From Pirellulaceae bacterium (GTDB lineage: Bacteria > Planctomycetota > Planctomycetia > Pirellulales > Pirellulaceae), in NCBI GenBank assembly GCA_028280445.1, contig JANQLU010000075.1, forward strand, positions 43,917 to 107,916: 64,000 nucleotides of DNA, in the 5' to 3' direction. The translations under genes were made by a program, and so were the position numbers. This document shows, in pieces, positions 33,681-43,300 of this stretch. How positions within the stretch are numbered: the first letter of the stretch is position 1; every line of letters begins with the position of its first letter. The notes beneath the pieces are model-generated. The model was not told the origin of the DNA. It saw only the letters and a program-made list of their open reading frames with translations, and ran no database searches.

Positions 33681-34640
33681 CTATTCGAAATTGATGTACT
33701 TCAGGTTTGGCCAATTATTGTTCCATGCTTTTTGGCGTAGTCGTGAACGATAACGCCTTGTTTTTCCTTCAAAGTGGGGTGTTGGAGCCACAATCAGACG
33801 AAATAGATCATCAAGCCCATGTGGTGCGACGACCTCGATCCGTCCATCTGAACTAAGTCGGACCACCATAGCGGTCGCCGTTTCAGGCCACTTTGAGACC
33901 GCATCCTCGAGCGAATCGTATTGATCGTCGGAGTTGTATGTGTGCATGCGCGCTTGATTCTTGACCGACAATCTCTGATTCGGCATCGCCGCATTAAGCG
34001 TCCGTTCCTTTTGTTCGTCGTGCTCTTTTGTCGCCGCCAGCGGATCAAAGTATATTACATCAATGTCGTCAATTGGGGTTGGGGCAGAGTAGCCGTGCAG
34101 GAAATCCCAGACTGCGTTCCGTATTAAACCGCCGCCGACATAGAGAGTTGCGTCGATACTTCGAAGTGCTTCGAGTATCTGCATAAGTGCGGTTGATTTA
34201 CGTACTAGGGCAGTCACGACGGCCATTTGTTTTTCAGGTTGGAATACGTCTGTCGCAACCAGGCGCAGCGGATTACCGGCAGTTTCTTTTTCACTGAAGT
34301 CATTCTTCGCCTTTCGATACTCCTTGTCTGTGTTTGGTGGGATAACTTGAATAACTGTTTCGTATTTCTGACGGACGATTTGATTTTGCGCGTCCGCAAT
34401 CGGTATCCCAGCTCGGGCATCCGACAACAGATCTTCGATATAGTTGATTACGTGGGTGAGTACGACAATTGCCCGTTCAGAGTGTGCTTGCTTCTGTCCG
34501 AACCGAAAAACAAGGTGAAGGATTACGAGCACGAACAAGAAGAATACCAAAAGATTAAATACCAATCCGACGGTGTCTTGCTGTACAACAACGATCCAAT
34601 TGGCATATTTCGTTATTGTCTCGAGCCCTGAAAAGCCCAT
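33681..34640 (-). CDS. Membrane-anchored nucleotidyltransferase (NTP_transf_6/DUF925), first cassette
   Basis: A 319-residue fusion. Residues 25-47 or so form a membrane helix (VFNLLVFFLFVLVILHLVFR). Residues 55-120 form a helical segment with QKYETVIQVIPPN and DKEYRKAKNDF. From about residue 145 the protein follows the NTP_transf_6 (COG3575, DUF925) family: YVGGGLIRNAVWDFLHGY, DDIDVIYFDP, RLSVKNQARMHTYN, SKWPETATAMVVRL, APHGLDDLFRLIVAPTP. The GGG..R and D-I-D residues of the nucleotidyltransferase site are present. Ordinary family members are about 190 residues, soluble and without a membrane part, so the N-terminal fusion is unusual. The N-terminal segment faintly recalls SLATT-type membrane effectors; this is a guess. 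Confidence 0.85.
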   Translation of the reverse strand: MGFSGLETITKYANWIVVVQQDTVGLVFNLLVFFLFVLVILHLVFRFGQKQAHSERAIVVLTHVINYIEDLLSDARAGIPIADAQNQIVRQKYETVIQVIPPNTDKEYRKAKNDFSEKETAGNPLRLVATDVFQPEKQMAVVTALVRKSTALMQILEALRSIDATLYVGGGLIRNAVWDFLHGYSAPTPIDDIDVIYFDPLAATKEHDEQKERTLNAAMPNQRLSVKNQARMHTYNSDDQYDSLEDAVSKWPETATAMVVRLSSDGRIEVVAPHGLDDLFRLIVAPTPHFEGKTRRYRSRLRQKAWNNNWPNLKYINFE

Positions 34641-34824
34641 AAATGTGAGAAATGAAGCTACAATAACTGTGGCAATGTTCTGAGTCGCGTTTACACGACC
34701 GTACCACCTCGCCTTATTTGATTGAATCTGCGCAGTATGGAAGTTTAACCTGCGCTGTGAGATAGTTTAATATACCGTCAGGAATTCTCGAATTCATGGA
34801 TGTCTAGCCAATTCTGGAGATTTC
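34641..34824. other. Region between integrase stub and first cassette (attI position)
   Basis: No ORF. In integrons the primary attachment site and cassette promoter lie here. A GTTTAAC-like box is seen near 34743, but no site can be assigned. Confidence 0.35.
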
Positions 34825-35060
34825 ATGAAACTCAAGGAACAAATTCATGCACAGGTTAAATTGCTCGGTTGTTCTTTCAATACTGAGGCAACCTATTGGC
34901 ATTGGATGAACAGTTTCTTCGATATTCAGCGAGAAAAAATGGGGACTCATCCTAAAGAGAAATGGCTGAAGCGGACGTAGAAGTTCTCCTCATGCATCTT
35001 GCGGTCAATAAACTGAAAAGCACCCGGAATTTAACAGGTCGTTTAACGAAAAATCGCTGA
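34825..35060 (+). pseudogene. N-terminal stub of integron-type tyrosine recombinase
   Basis: Two short frames, each under 60 codons, join across one indel near 34962. They read MKLKEQIHAQVKLLGCSFNT, EATYWHWMNSFFDIQ, THPKE and then AEADVEVLLMHLAVNKLKST. This matches the SAM-like core-binding domain of IntI-type integrases (YS.RTE.AYV.WI..FI.FH..RHP.EMG..EVE.FL.HLAV...VSASTQ). The catalytic domain with its R, H and Y residues is absent; unrelated sequence follows. It is divergent from the cassette-like genes, as intI is in integrons. Confidence 0.7.
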
Positions 35061-35218
35061 ATTTATTTGTTGCAATTCTCGTCGTTCACTCGCATATTGA
35101 GTACTGATATTTTTTTGCGAGCGTATATTTCGGCTACTGTAACTTCATTTTTTGCATGTCGTCCCAGAGATTCCTATAATCGCAGACTTGAGGCACAACG
35201 GAATCAGGAACGGCGCAC

Positions 35219-38200
35219 ATGTTAACAGTTAACAGCAATCAAACCAATTTTCATCTTGTCATTGTCTTATTACTGCTTGCCGGTTTGTTCATTCCATGGA
35301 CCGCTGGTTGTGGCGGCAAGAAAAAAGCCCCTTCGACAGCAGACATTAAATCCGACAAACCGGTTCCAGGATCTCAATCCGGTAACTCATCAACTGAGCA
35401 GAATCAACTCGACTATGACTATTTGATCGTCCCGTTTCGCCCGACGCGTTCTGCCGCAAAAATCCAGACGACTGGCAGTTTTTCGAAAACCAACTGGCTG
35501 CAAAAAGACGTCGATCTGCGCCTGGGCAAACATCTCGAAGCCGCCAAGCAAAAAATGGCGGCCAATCTCAAGGGGCCTAATCGACAAAAAACGATCGATT
35601 TTATCGATCGGGTCATCGCTGGTATGTCGACGGACAAGGAAACAACGGACGAAGCCGATAAAAAAGCGATACATCAAATGGCGCGAGAGATCATGCCTCA
35701 AAACTGTAAAACTGCCGATCCATTTCTGAATTACTGCATCGCCCTGGCACATATGAGGTTTGATTCACCGACCGTTTTTAAACACGTAGATGCCGCCGTC
35801 AAAGGGTACGTTAATACTGACTACCCCGCACACATTGTCATTCTGGCGCATACGTTGCGCTGTCAATTCAACGGACATGCTGGAGGATATCGGGTTCAAA
35901 ATGTAAACCGGCTCGCTGAAACCACTCTTTACTGTTTGAAATATGACCTGCAACTGCAACCCGACGATTATCAATTGCTCATTCCACATGTCAAATTGAT
36001 GATCAACAATCATGGTGATAAATCGGCGCGCGATCTCTATGAACTGGTTCAAGTCGTTCAATCGGAAAAAGAAATCCCAAATTATTTCCGCGAACTCATT
36101 CTTGGCCTGGCAAACAATCGTCTGGCGTGGAATGCGCGGGGTGGCGGACGTGCCAATAGGGTCACACAACAAGGCTGGAAAGATTTCGAACGGTATCAGC
36201 GCAAAGCGATCGTCCATTTAAAAAACGCCCATCGCATCAATCCTAATTTCCCTCAACCGGCTTGTGAGATTATGGATATTGCTCGGGCTGGCAATGTTAA
36301 CGAGTCTGTCAAACACTGGTTCGAACAATCGACGGCCGCTCAGTTTGACTATATGCCCGCTTACAACTCCATGTTGTTTACGTTGTATCCGAGGTGGCAT
36401 GGAAGCGTTCCCGAGATGATCGCTTTTGGCGAACAGTGCCTTGCTACAAATCGTTTCGACACCGCCGTGCCAGCCTTCTATCTCACGACATTGTCAAAAG
36501 TACTCAATCTGATTGGAAACTCGGCGCCCAATGCCGATGCAAAATTTATCGGCACCCCAAAAATCTATAACAACATCAAAAAATGTTGTGATCAATACAT
36601 CGCCCACCCCAACACGCCGGAAAAAGGAGGCGTTTCAAAAACGACAATGTATTCGATGATGGCGGGCTACGCCTCGCTTGCATTACGGCGCGAAGACGCC
36701 AAATACTATTTCGACAAAGTTGGCGACAACATTGATGAGCGTTACTTCGGCCTGACTCGAATCCCTCAAACATCGGGCGTCACTCGCGCCGGAGTTGAAT
36801 TTTTCCTGAATTTAAAAAACAAACGTCAACACACCGAGTTTCAGCAAAAGGTCACGAAGCTGGCAGCGACTGGCAAACAGGATGATATCGAAGAAATCAA
36901 AAAATACATTGAAACGACCAGGGCAAACGCCACGAACGATTTCCAACGTAAGTTCATGTCCGTATACGAAAAAGCTGTTCTGGCATCCGCCACCTATCAT
37001 CGTGGCGAGTGGGTAACCGATATGTTTGACCCCGACATGGTACTCTGGAGTTCCAGGACGTTTATGTTTATTCGTTATGAATCAAAAAATTCGATTGTGG
37101 TCGACACTCAGGAACAAGCGACGGGTTACGCTTTTGGGCTTCAGTTTGCAATTCCCGGACCCAAGATCATTGAATACGAATTGGAACTGGTCGATAGTCG
37201 CGACCCCAAAGAACGGTTTGACGCAGGTGGCAGATTTGTACCAGGTATTTCGCTGCGCGGATCGAACGGGCAGATATTTTTTGTGCTGCATGATCTTTTC
37301 CGTCAAAGGATCGAATTCGCCGGAGCCCGCCAGCCTTATCGAGGCGTTCACACACGAACGACTACCAACAATGTCAAAATCCAGGTTCGTTGCGACAAAA
37401 AATTCGTTGAAATTTTCGCCAACGGAAAAATGGTTCTGCGAAACCGTCTCGCCAATGTCGGTGACTCGTCCTCGTTTTTCATCTCCTCAGGTCTTCGACG
37501 AGCGGGAATGGGAATTGTTCGCTACAAAAATGTTCGCTTCAAAAAATGGGAACTTGGCGCTCCTCCCGTACCACGATTCGACAAAGACATCGATCTGGAT
37601 GCGATGATCCAATACTATGAAAAAGCCACAAAAGCGGAACCCGAAAATGCCAGCCATTGGGAATTTCTCGGTATCGCCCACCACGGAAAATCCGAGTTTG
37701 ACAAAGCAACTCAGGCGTTCAACAAAGCGATGTCTCTGGGGCAAAACAAACGCTACATCGGGTTTTATCTCGGTGATATCGCTGAGCGCATTGGCGATAT
37801 TGCGACAGCTCGAAAGCACTACCTGGACGCTGCCAAACTGGGCCATTTCTATGAAATCGATCCGGTCGGATTCGCAAAATCCCAGTGGTTGAATCCACAA
37901 CGGATGGCTACGTTTCGTTACAGCTGGTTGTACGCCATGGACCAGGCAAACGCGGGAAAATCAGAACAGCAAATTCAGGCCGATTTCAAAGAACTCAGCG
38001 CTGGTTCTCCCAGTTGGCAAGAACCTTGGGCACGAAAAATCAACAATGCTGCGAATTCAGCGCTCCACGGAAAATTTGATCGAGCGATCAAAGACCTCAA
38101 TGAATGCCTTCAATCAAACCTGCCTGAAGATGTACAAAAGATGGTCAAAGAACAACTTGCGGCATACTCACAACAAAAACTTCATCAGCCCGCCAAGCCG

Positions 38201-38293
38201 CCAATATGGTATCGCGACCTCAAATATCCACCGTTTTTTATGCGATTCTGGGATCAAATTGTTCCGAACGACCGAAAGTTCGAACACAAGTAA
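35219..38293 (+). CDS. Large TPR lipoprotein
   Basis: A 1024-residue protein with a lipoprotein signal (HLVIVLLLLAGLFIPWTAGC, Cys at about residue 31). Residues 60-560 are helical, with repeated pairs typical of TPR-like proteins. Residues 600-770 form a beta-rich domain (YAFGLQFAIPGPKIIEYELE, FVPGISLRGSNGQIFFVLHD, KFVEIFANGKMVLRNRL, MGIVRYKNVRFKKWELG) that looks like a concanavalin/LamG-type or DUF1080-like sandwich. Residues 780-880 hold clear TPRs (YYEKATKAEPENASHWEFLG, FDKATQAFNKAMSLG, ARKHYLDAAKLG). Likely a periplasmic, lipid-anchored scaffold, perhaps for polysaccharide handling. Stand-alone gene; its 3' end faces the gene at 38377. Confidence 0.78.
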   Translation: MLTVNSNQTNFHLVIVLLLLAGLFIPWTAGCGGKKKAPSTADIKSDKPVPGSQSGNSSTEQNQLDYDYLIVPFRPTRSAAKIQTTGSFSKTNWLQKDVDLRLGKHLEAAKQKMAANLKGPNRQKTIDFIDRVIAGMSTDKETTDEADKKAIHQMAREIMPQNCKTADPFLNYCIALAHMRFDSPTVFKHVDAAVKGYVNTDYPAHIVILAHTLRCQFNGHAGGYRVQNVNRLAETTLYCLKYDLQLQPDDYQLLIPHVKLMINNHGDKSARDLYELVQVVQSEKEIPNYFRELILGLANNRLAWNARGGGRANRVTQQGWKDFERYQRKAIVHLKNAHRINPNFPQPACEIMDIARAGNVNESVKHWFEQSTAAQFDYMPAYNSMLFTLYPRWHGSVPEMIAFGEQCLATNRFDTAVPAFYLTTLSKVLNLIGNSAPNADAKFIGTPKIYNNIKKCCDQYIAHPNTPEKGGVSKTTMYSMMAGYASLALRREDAKYYFDKVGDNIDERYFGLTRIPQTSGVTRAGVEFFLNLKNKRQHTEFQQKVTKLAATGKQDDIEEIKKYIETTRANATNDFQRKFMSVYEKAVLASATYHRGEWVTDMFDPDMVLWSSRTFMFIRYESKNSIVVDTQEQATGYAFGLQFAIPGPKIIEYELELVDSRDPKERFDAGGRFVPGISLRGSNGQIFFVLHDLFRQRIEFAGARQPYRGVHTRTTTNNVKIQVRCDKKFVEIFANGKMVLRNRLANVGDSSSFFISSGLRRAGMGIVRYKNVRFKKWELGAPPVPRFDKDIDLDAMIQYYEKATKAEPENASHWEFLGIAHHGKSEFDKATQAFNKAMSLGQNKRYIGFYLGDIAERIGDIATARKHYLDAAKLGHFYEIDPVGFAKSQWLNPQRMATFRYSWLYAMDQANAGKSEQQIQADFKELSAGSPSWQEPWARKINNAANSALHGKFDRAIKDLNECLQSNLPEDVQKMVKEQLAAYSQQKLHQPAKPPIWYRDLKYPPFFMRFWDQIVPNDRKFEHK

Positions 38294-38296
38294 AAA

Positions 38297-38384
38297 AATC
38301 ACAACCCGAAACGTTAGTGAGGGACCACGTTCTGCAGAACATCGACGCGGTTTTGGTCCCTCGCTCACGCTTCGGGTTATGATT
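38297..38384. repeat. Palindromic element family A, copy 2
   Basis: Fills the 83-base gap between two convergent genes. Left arm TCACAACCCGAAACGTTAGT, right arm CTCACGCTTCGGGTTATGA. The TAA stop codon of the gene at 38377 lies within the right arm. In this place it may act as a two-way terminator. Confidence 0.85.
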
Positions 38385-39675
38385 CGTCGACGCCGAGTAC
38401 CACTTCAGCCTCCATCGCCTCGTCACGTTCGAATTTTTTTCGCAACCACCTGACAAACAACCACATGGCAACCACGATCCAAACGACAAAACCTGCAACA
38501 CACCACACCATCGGCCAGAATTTCTGAAGGCTCCCAATGCGATGCAACAGCTGGCCGTCAGCAATATCGTAGACCTCTATTCCGAAATTTGCGTCCTCTG
38601 GAAACACACACAACTGCTGACTATTCGCTCCAAACACAAATCTGGCCTTACCGTCAGACGGAATCCGCGAAACAACAGTACGGCCTCGAAGTTTGTAAAT
38701 CAGGATTTCTGAATCTTCCGTTTCCTTTATCGCAAACATCGTTTCGTCAGGAGAAAATTCGATCAACGTATTTTTTTGTCCAGTATAGTTTGCGAACGTA
38801 GCGATCGAATTGAGATATTCATCAAACAATTGCAGCTTGCCATCCTGATAGGCCAACGCGTATTTTCCGGTGCGAGAAACTTTGGGATGGGAAATCCTGG
38901 TCGTCGAAGCGAGTAAGTATTGATTTTCGAAGTCATAGACATTCAAACGTCCAACCGCATAGCGGCTTCCACCGCCAAAATCTCGTTCCAATTGATCCGA
39001 AACAAACAACTTTTTTCCATCATCGCTGATCGTGAGATTTGGAATATACGGATAAAACGTAAATTCCATCAGGTTGTTGTTCGGTTGACGCTTTGAGCTA
39101 TCGTCACTGAAACGGTCACGAACATTAATCGATTTGATCAATGAGTTGTCACTCGCTTGGTGAACATCGATCTTTGCGTGATTTGGCTGTGTTCGCAACA
39201 CAAACTCACCATTTGAAACGACGAGTCCTTTAGCAGGTAGTTCAGCAAATCTCGAACGAACACCTCCTGTATTGATTCGCCAACTATACAGAAATTCCAG
39301 ACCTTTGCGCTCCTTTAGCACTTCAAATCCGTAGGCTGCAAAATTCGATTCGTACGAAAGATCGAGCGAGAGTTGACGTAATACCACGATTTGATCTGCT
39401 GTCACAAAACGGAGGTCGTATTTTGACTCAACAACATCTGGTTCTGCGTCTGTAAATTCAAAACTCCGTTGACCAATTTGTCTGCCAGATCGCAAATCAA
39501 AAACAACCGATCGTCCCGACTCTGAAATGGTCGCCACACGTTCACCGTCGGGAGATATGGCAATAGCTGCAGGTGTTTCGATCACCGGTTTTTCCAGGAT
39601 CAACTGGATCAGCGCAAAACTGAGTCCTGCAAAAGCAATCAGCATCAGCAGTTTGGTGAGACTAAAACGAAACAA
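38377..39675 (-). CDS. Membrane-anchored WD40/YVTN-like beta-propeller protein
   Basis: A 432-residue protein with a TTG start and GGAG 6 bases upstream. An N-terminal helix (LTKLLMLIAFAGLSFALIQL) and a C-terminal helix (WPMVWCVAGFVVWIVVAMWL) enclose a propeller-like body with repeated blades (AIAISPDGERVATISESGRS, LTISDDGKKLFVSDQLE, LIEFSPDETMFAIKETEDSE). The last 25 residues are acidic. It reports or senses an extracytoplasmic variable by analogy with other planctomycete WD40 membrane proteins; the ligand is unknown. The stop codon is provided by palindromic element A. Confidence 0.78.
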   Translation of the reverse strand: MFRFSLTKLLMLIAFAGLSFALIQLILEKPVIETPAAIAISPDGERVATISESGRSVVFDLRSGRQIGQRSFEFTDAEPDVVESKYDLRFVTADQIVVLRQLSLDLSYESNFAAYGFEVLKERKGLEFLYSWRINTGGVRSRFAELPAKGLVVSNGEFVLRTQPNHAKIDVHQASDNSLIKSINVRDRFSDDSSKRQPNNNLMEFTFYPYIPNLTISDDGKKLFVSDQLERDFGGGSRYAVGRLNVYDFENQYLLASTTRISHPKVSRTGKYALAYQDGKLQLFDEYLNSIATFANYTGQKNTLIEFSPDETMFAIKETEDSEILIYKLRGRTVVSRIPSDGKARFVFGANSQQLCVFPEDANFGIEVYDIADGQLLHRIGSLQKFWPMVWCVAGFVVWIVVAMWLFVRWLRKKFERDEAMEAEVVLGVDES

Positions 39676-40072
39676 GTGCTACTCCAAATGCGTTAAGCCA
39701 ATCTCGCCAATTCAACAAACTCACGAACCAATTGTACCGACAGATCCGCTTTGCCGTTGCCTATTGTCTTTTTATGTTTCAATCCGTGAGTTGGAACGAC
39801 TTAATCAACTCCAATTAGTGTATTTTTTTGCTTACTTTACAGGACTGTCGGACAAGAATGATGCAGTACCAAGCTGCATCGCCTTCATCGCCCGAACGCA
39901 GTTGATTGACATTTCTCTTCTAGATGTTGCACGGAAATAACCGAACAGTAACAAATGAATCTGAAATGATCACGTACGGCTCTTTGGGAAACAACCGATT
40001 GTGGAGTACAAAATTGCGTTTCAAAAAACATAAGAAACGATGCAGCCAAGAAGGCAAGAAACTATTGTGGAG
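39676..40072. other. Intergenic, no supported gene
   Basis: Upstream region of the WD40-like gene and 3' flank of the kinase operon. No hairpin or ORF stands out. Confidence 0.4.
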
Positions 40073-40297
40073 CTAATCGCGATCTACAAACAACAAAACC
40101 AAAGTCCAAAAAGGGAGAGTTACTAACATTCCAATTGCCAAGACAACGGCAAGCGGTATAGCGAACAAGTCAGAAGCAGAGACTAATTCTGAATCTGTCT
40201 CAAACTCTTTCCTAGGCAGGGATTTTTTTATTGGGGTAAAATGCCCGGTCGATGCATTTCCATTTTCTGAGAAAAAACTATCACTATTGGCTGCCAT
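40073..40297 (-). CDS. Small tail-anchored membrane protein downstream of the kinase
   Basis: A 74-residue protein from the ATG at 40297, 67 bases after the kinase stop on the same strand. A longer frame to 40372 overlaps the kinase. It has a polar Ser/Asn/Lys-rich N-terminal half and one long hydrophobic segment (ASDLFAIPLAVVLAIGMLVT then LPFWTLVLLFV) ending VDRD. Probably co-transcribed with the sigma/kinase pair. No family recognised. Confidence 0.55.
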   Translation of the reverse strand: MAANSDSFFSENGNASTGHFTPIKKSLPRKEFETDSELVSASDLFAIPLAVVLAIGMLVTLPFWTLVLLFVDRD

Positions 40298-40364
40298 CTT
40301 GAGGGCAAAGTCATGGCAAATCGATGGTATGTCGGGTTGTAATGTCAGCAGGAATTTCGGTTGC

Positions 40365-43300
40365 CTACGCAATTTTTTGCTCCAGTTTGACTCGCAAACG
40401 CATTCGTCCTGATACCCAACTGCAAAATTTGACGGCTTGCTTGAAAATCGTCATTAAAACAAACAACCATGCAGCATCGTGGACTCCCATAAATCCAATC
40501 AAATACCACCCGGTCAACGAGTAATGCTCGGATGGATGGGCAAATTGTGAATCCCAACAAACCAGCACCAAGGCCCGGATCAGACATGCGGCTAAGGTCA
40601 GAACGCCGAGTACTTTCAGGCGTTTGTAATTGCTCTGAACAACGCTATCAATCAATAAATAAGGAAATACCACCAATGGAAGGCCGACTGCAAGTAGACA
40701 CCATTTAGGAATCAAGAAGTCCCACACCATATAATTGGCACCAGTTTCGAAGCATGTCTGATAAAACCAAAAACCTTGAGGCACAAGTTGAGTGACATAG
40801 GCGAAACCAGCAACCATCAACATTCCTACGAACAGCATTACCAAATTCATCGAACGTCGTTTCAACGAAAGTATGAGGAGCGCAAGGCAAGTTCCAAACC
40901 AAATCAACGGAGTAATGCCCCAGGAAAGGTAAACCGCTGTGTTCAAAGCAAATTCCGGTGGCACCCAGGGAAGATTTCTCGCAAGTCTTGGATCATCCTG
41001 GCTCGCAGGATGAGTTTGACTGAATGAACGCCTGGACAAAAGAGGCGGTACCGATGAATTAGTCGGTTGCCCGTAATAACAAATCGTACCTGCCTCGCCT
41101 CTGACCAGACATCGCGGGATTGAATTCACATCAGGGTCAATCAGCAATTGAGAGCTTGGCCAACGCATGAGTATCTCACCAGAATCCGGAGCCAATCCAA
41201 CAGCTGCATGCCCTGAACGTACGATGATCATTGGACCTGTTGCTCGATTGCCCTCGATGATTTTCAGGATCGAGCTCGGCGCGTCAGCCAGCTTGCATTC
41301 CCATTGTTTCTCGGCAAAAACTCCTTTCCAGACTTCAACGACCTGCCCGTTGACGTAGATCAATTCGTCGAAACCGTCGGAATCCAAATCGTGTGCAACG
41401 ATTCCACGCCCTGTCTCACAAATCCCTGCGGTTTCAGTTTCATAAATCAGTTTGAGTTGACCGTCGAGGATCGCGATGTATCGCCCGGCCTCGCGACTTG
41501 CAAACTCAATACAAATAATTGGCCCCAAATCTCGAACATTTGCATGAAATATCGAGTGCTTTGGCGAACTGAATGCTGAGAGGCGTGGGTGAAATTTGAG
41601 ATACTGAGGTGCAGCGAGTGATTCTCCAGTCTTCCCGCTAAAAAATTGCAAACGGCATTTATTTTTTTCCGCCTTCGTTTTCTCTTCCTCGTCGGATGTG
41701 CGACTTGAAAAATACTCGGCAACTAGAATATCTTCACCGGCTTTTCTGTCCAGGTCCAACGGCTTCATAATCAATCGAGGCGCCGTTGATGACCAAGATC
41801 GTGACCACAATTCAGAGCCATCGATACCGCTGAGCAAGGAAAGCGTTTGCCTGTTGGACTGTTGACTTGTGGTAGCTAGATGAGATGTTTCGTTTACGTC
41901 ACATTTCACAGCTTCAATTCGTTGAAATGGCTCTGCAGATTTGGTCCAAAGCACTAATCCATCTTGTCCTGAAATGACAGCCACATTTTTATTTTTAGGT
42001 GGATACTGAATGGTTCTGTTTTTCTGATTCGCGTTGTCTTTCGCACGATAGGAATACGCGAAATCGGGAACTCCATCTCGGTTTAAATCGCCACACGCAT
42101 TTAAGTTTGGCCAATCTACTGATTCTTGATCAACAGGCTTATCAATCGGCGCCGACCGCCCGTTTTTCCCTGAAATCAATGCGTATTCGCCACCGATCAC
42201 ACTCAACAAGTCGACAACACCGTCGCAATCGAAATCGCCACAAACTCGAATACGGTCGGGCTCGTGAAATACATTGTTTTCGTATTGCCAGAGCCGATCC
42301 CCAGTTGCCCCGTCGACAACTTCTAGTAGCCCATTGTCTTCACCATTTTCATTGTCTTCAAAAAGCGAAATGTTAATAACATCGGTCATCCCATCTCCGT
42401 TTAAATCGTATTGATCGGGAAGCCAGGATCTGGCCAGAGCCGATTGTATGTATCCAAAGTGCTGTTCGGTATCTGCGGCATCTGGTTTGAAATTTTCGAA
42501 AGAGCTATGACTCCTGTTGATTTCAGTTTGTACTGGAATCCAAGTGCCGAGCCGCGACCACGCTTTTTGCGGAGAGCCTCGATTCAGAAACAATCCATGC
42601 TGACCATTCGTACGAGTTCCAACTCCTACCATGTCACGAATACTGTCGCCATCGAGATCAATACCACTTACGCTGACCAAATCGGGAATATGCTGATTTA
42701 TTTTTCCTGAACCGATAGAAACAAGAAATGAATACCGAGAAGCATCGATTCCACGGTCCCGTTTGATGCCAACCACCAGACCAGGTAAACCGTCTTCGCT
42801 GTCGTGCCACCATTGCAGTGAATCGACGTGATAATTCTCCAGAAAAAAAGTTCTTTTAGCTTCTGGGAGATGCTTGCAAGTCCAGAGTTTGGAACCATCT
42901 TGCCCGGAAATCGCCGTCACATAGATTGACTCTTGAACCTTCCAGCACCAACTTTTCGACAAGGTTTTTGCCGTAAACTCTTTGTCCAGAATACGTTCAT
43001 ATTCGCCATGAGATGTGACGAATATCTCTGAAAAACCATCGCCGTCGAGGTCTGGCCCCACGACAAAATTATCCAGTTGCTGGGGATATCGAACCGGAGT
43101 AAGTGTTGATTGTGAAAAAGAATAAATGTCCTGGGAAGTTTTCAAATTGACTTGCCAGAGCTGTTTTCCAGTTGTGACATCGATTGCCAATAGGCCAGAC
43201 CAATTAGATAAAGAATGATGCCTTGACGGAACAATGATCTCCTGTTTCCCATCTGAGTCCAGATCGGCACACAGGGGCCAATTGCCAATTGGTAGTCCTT

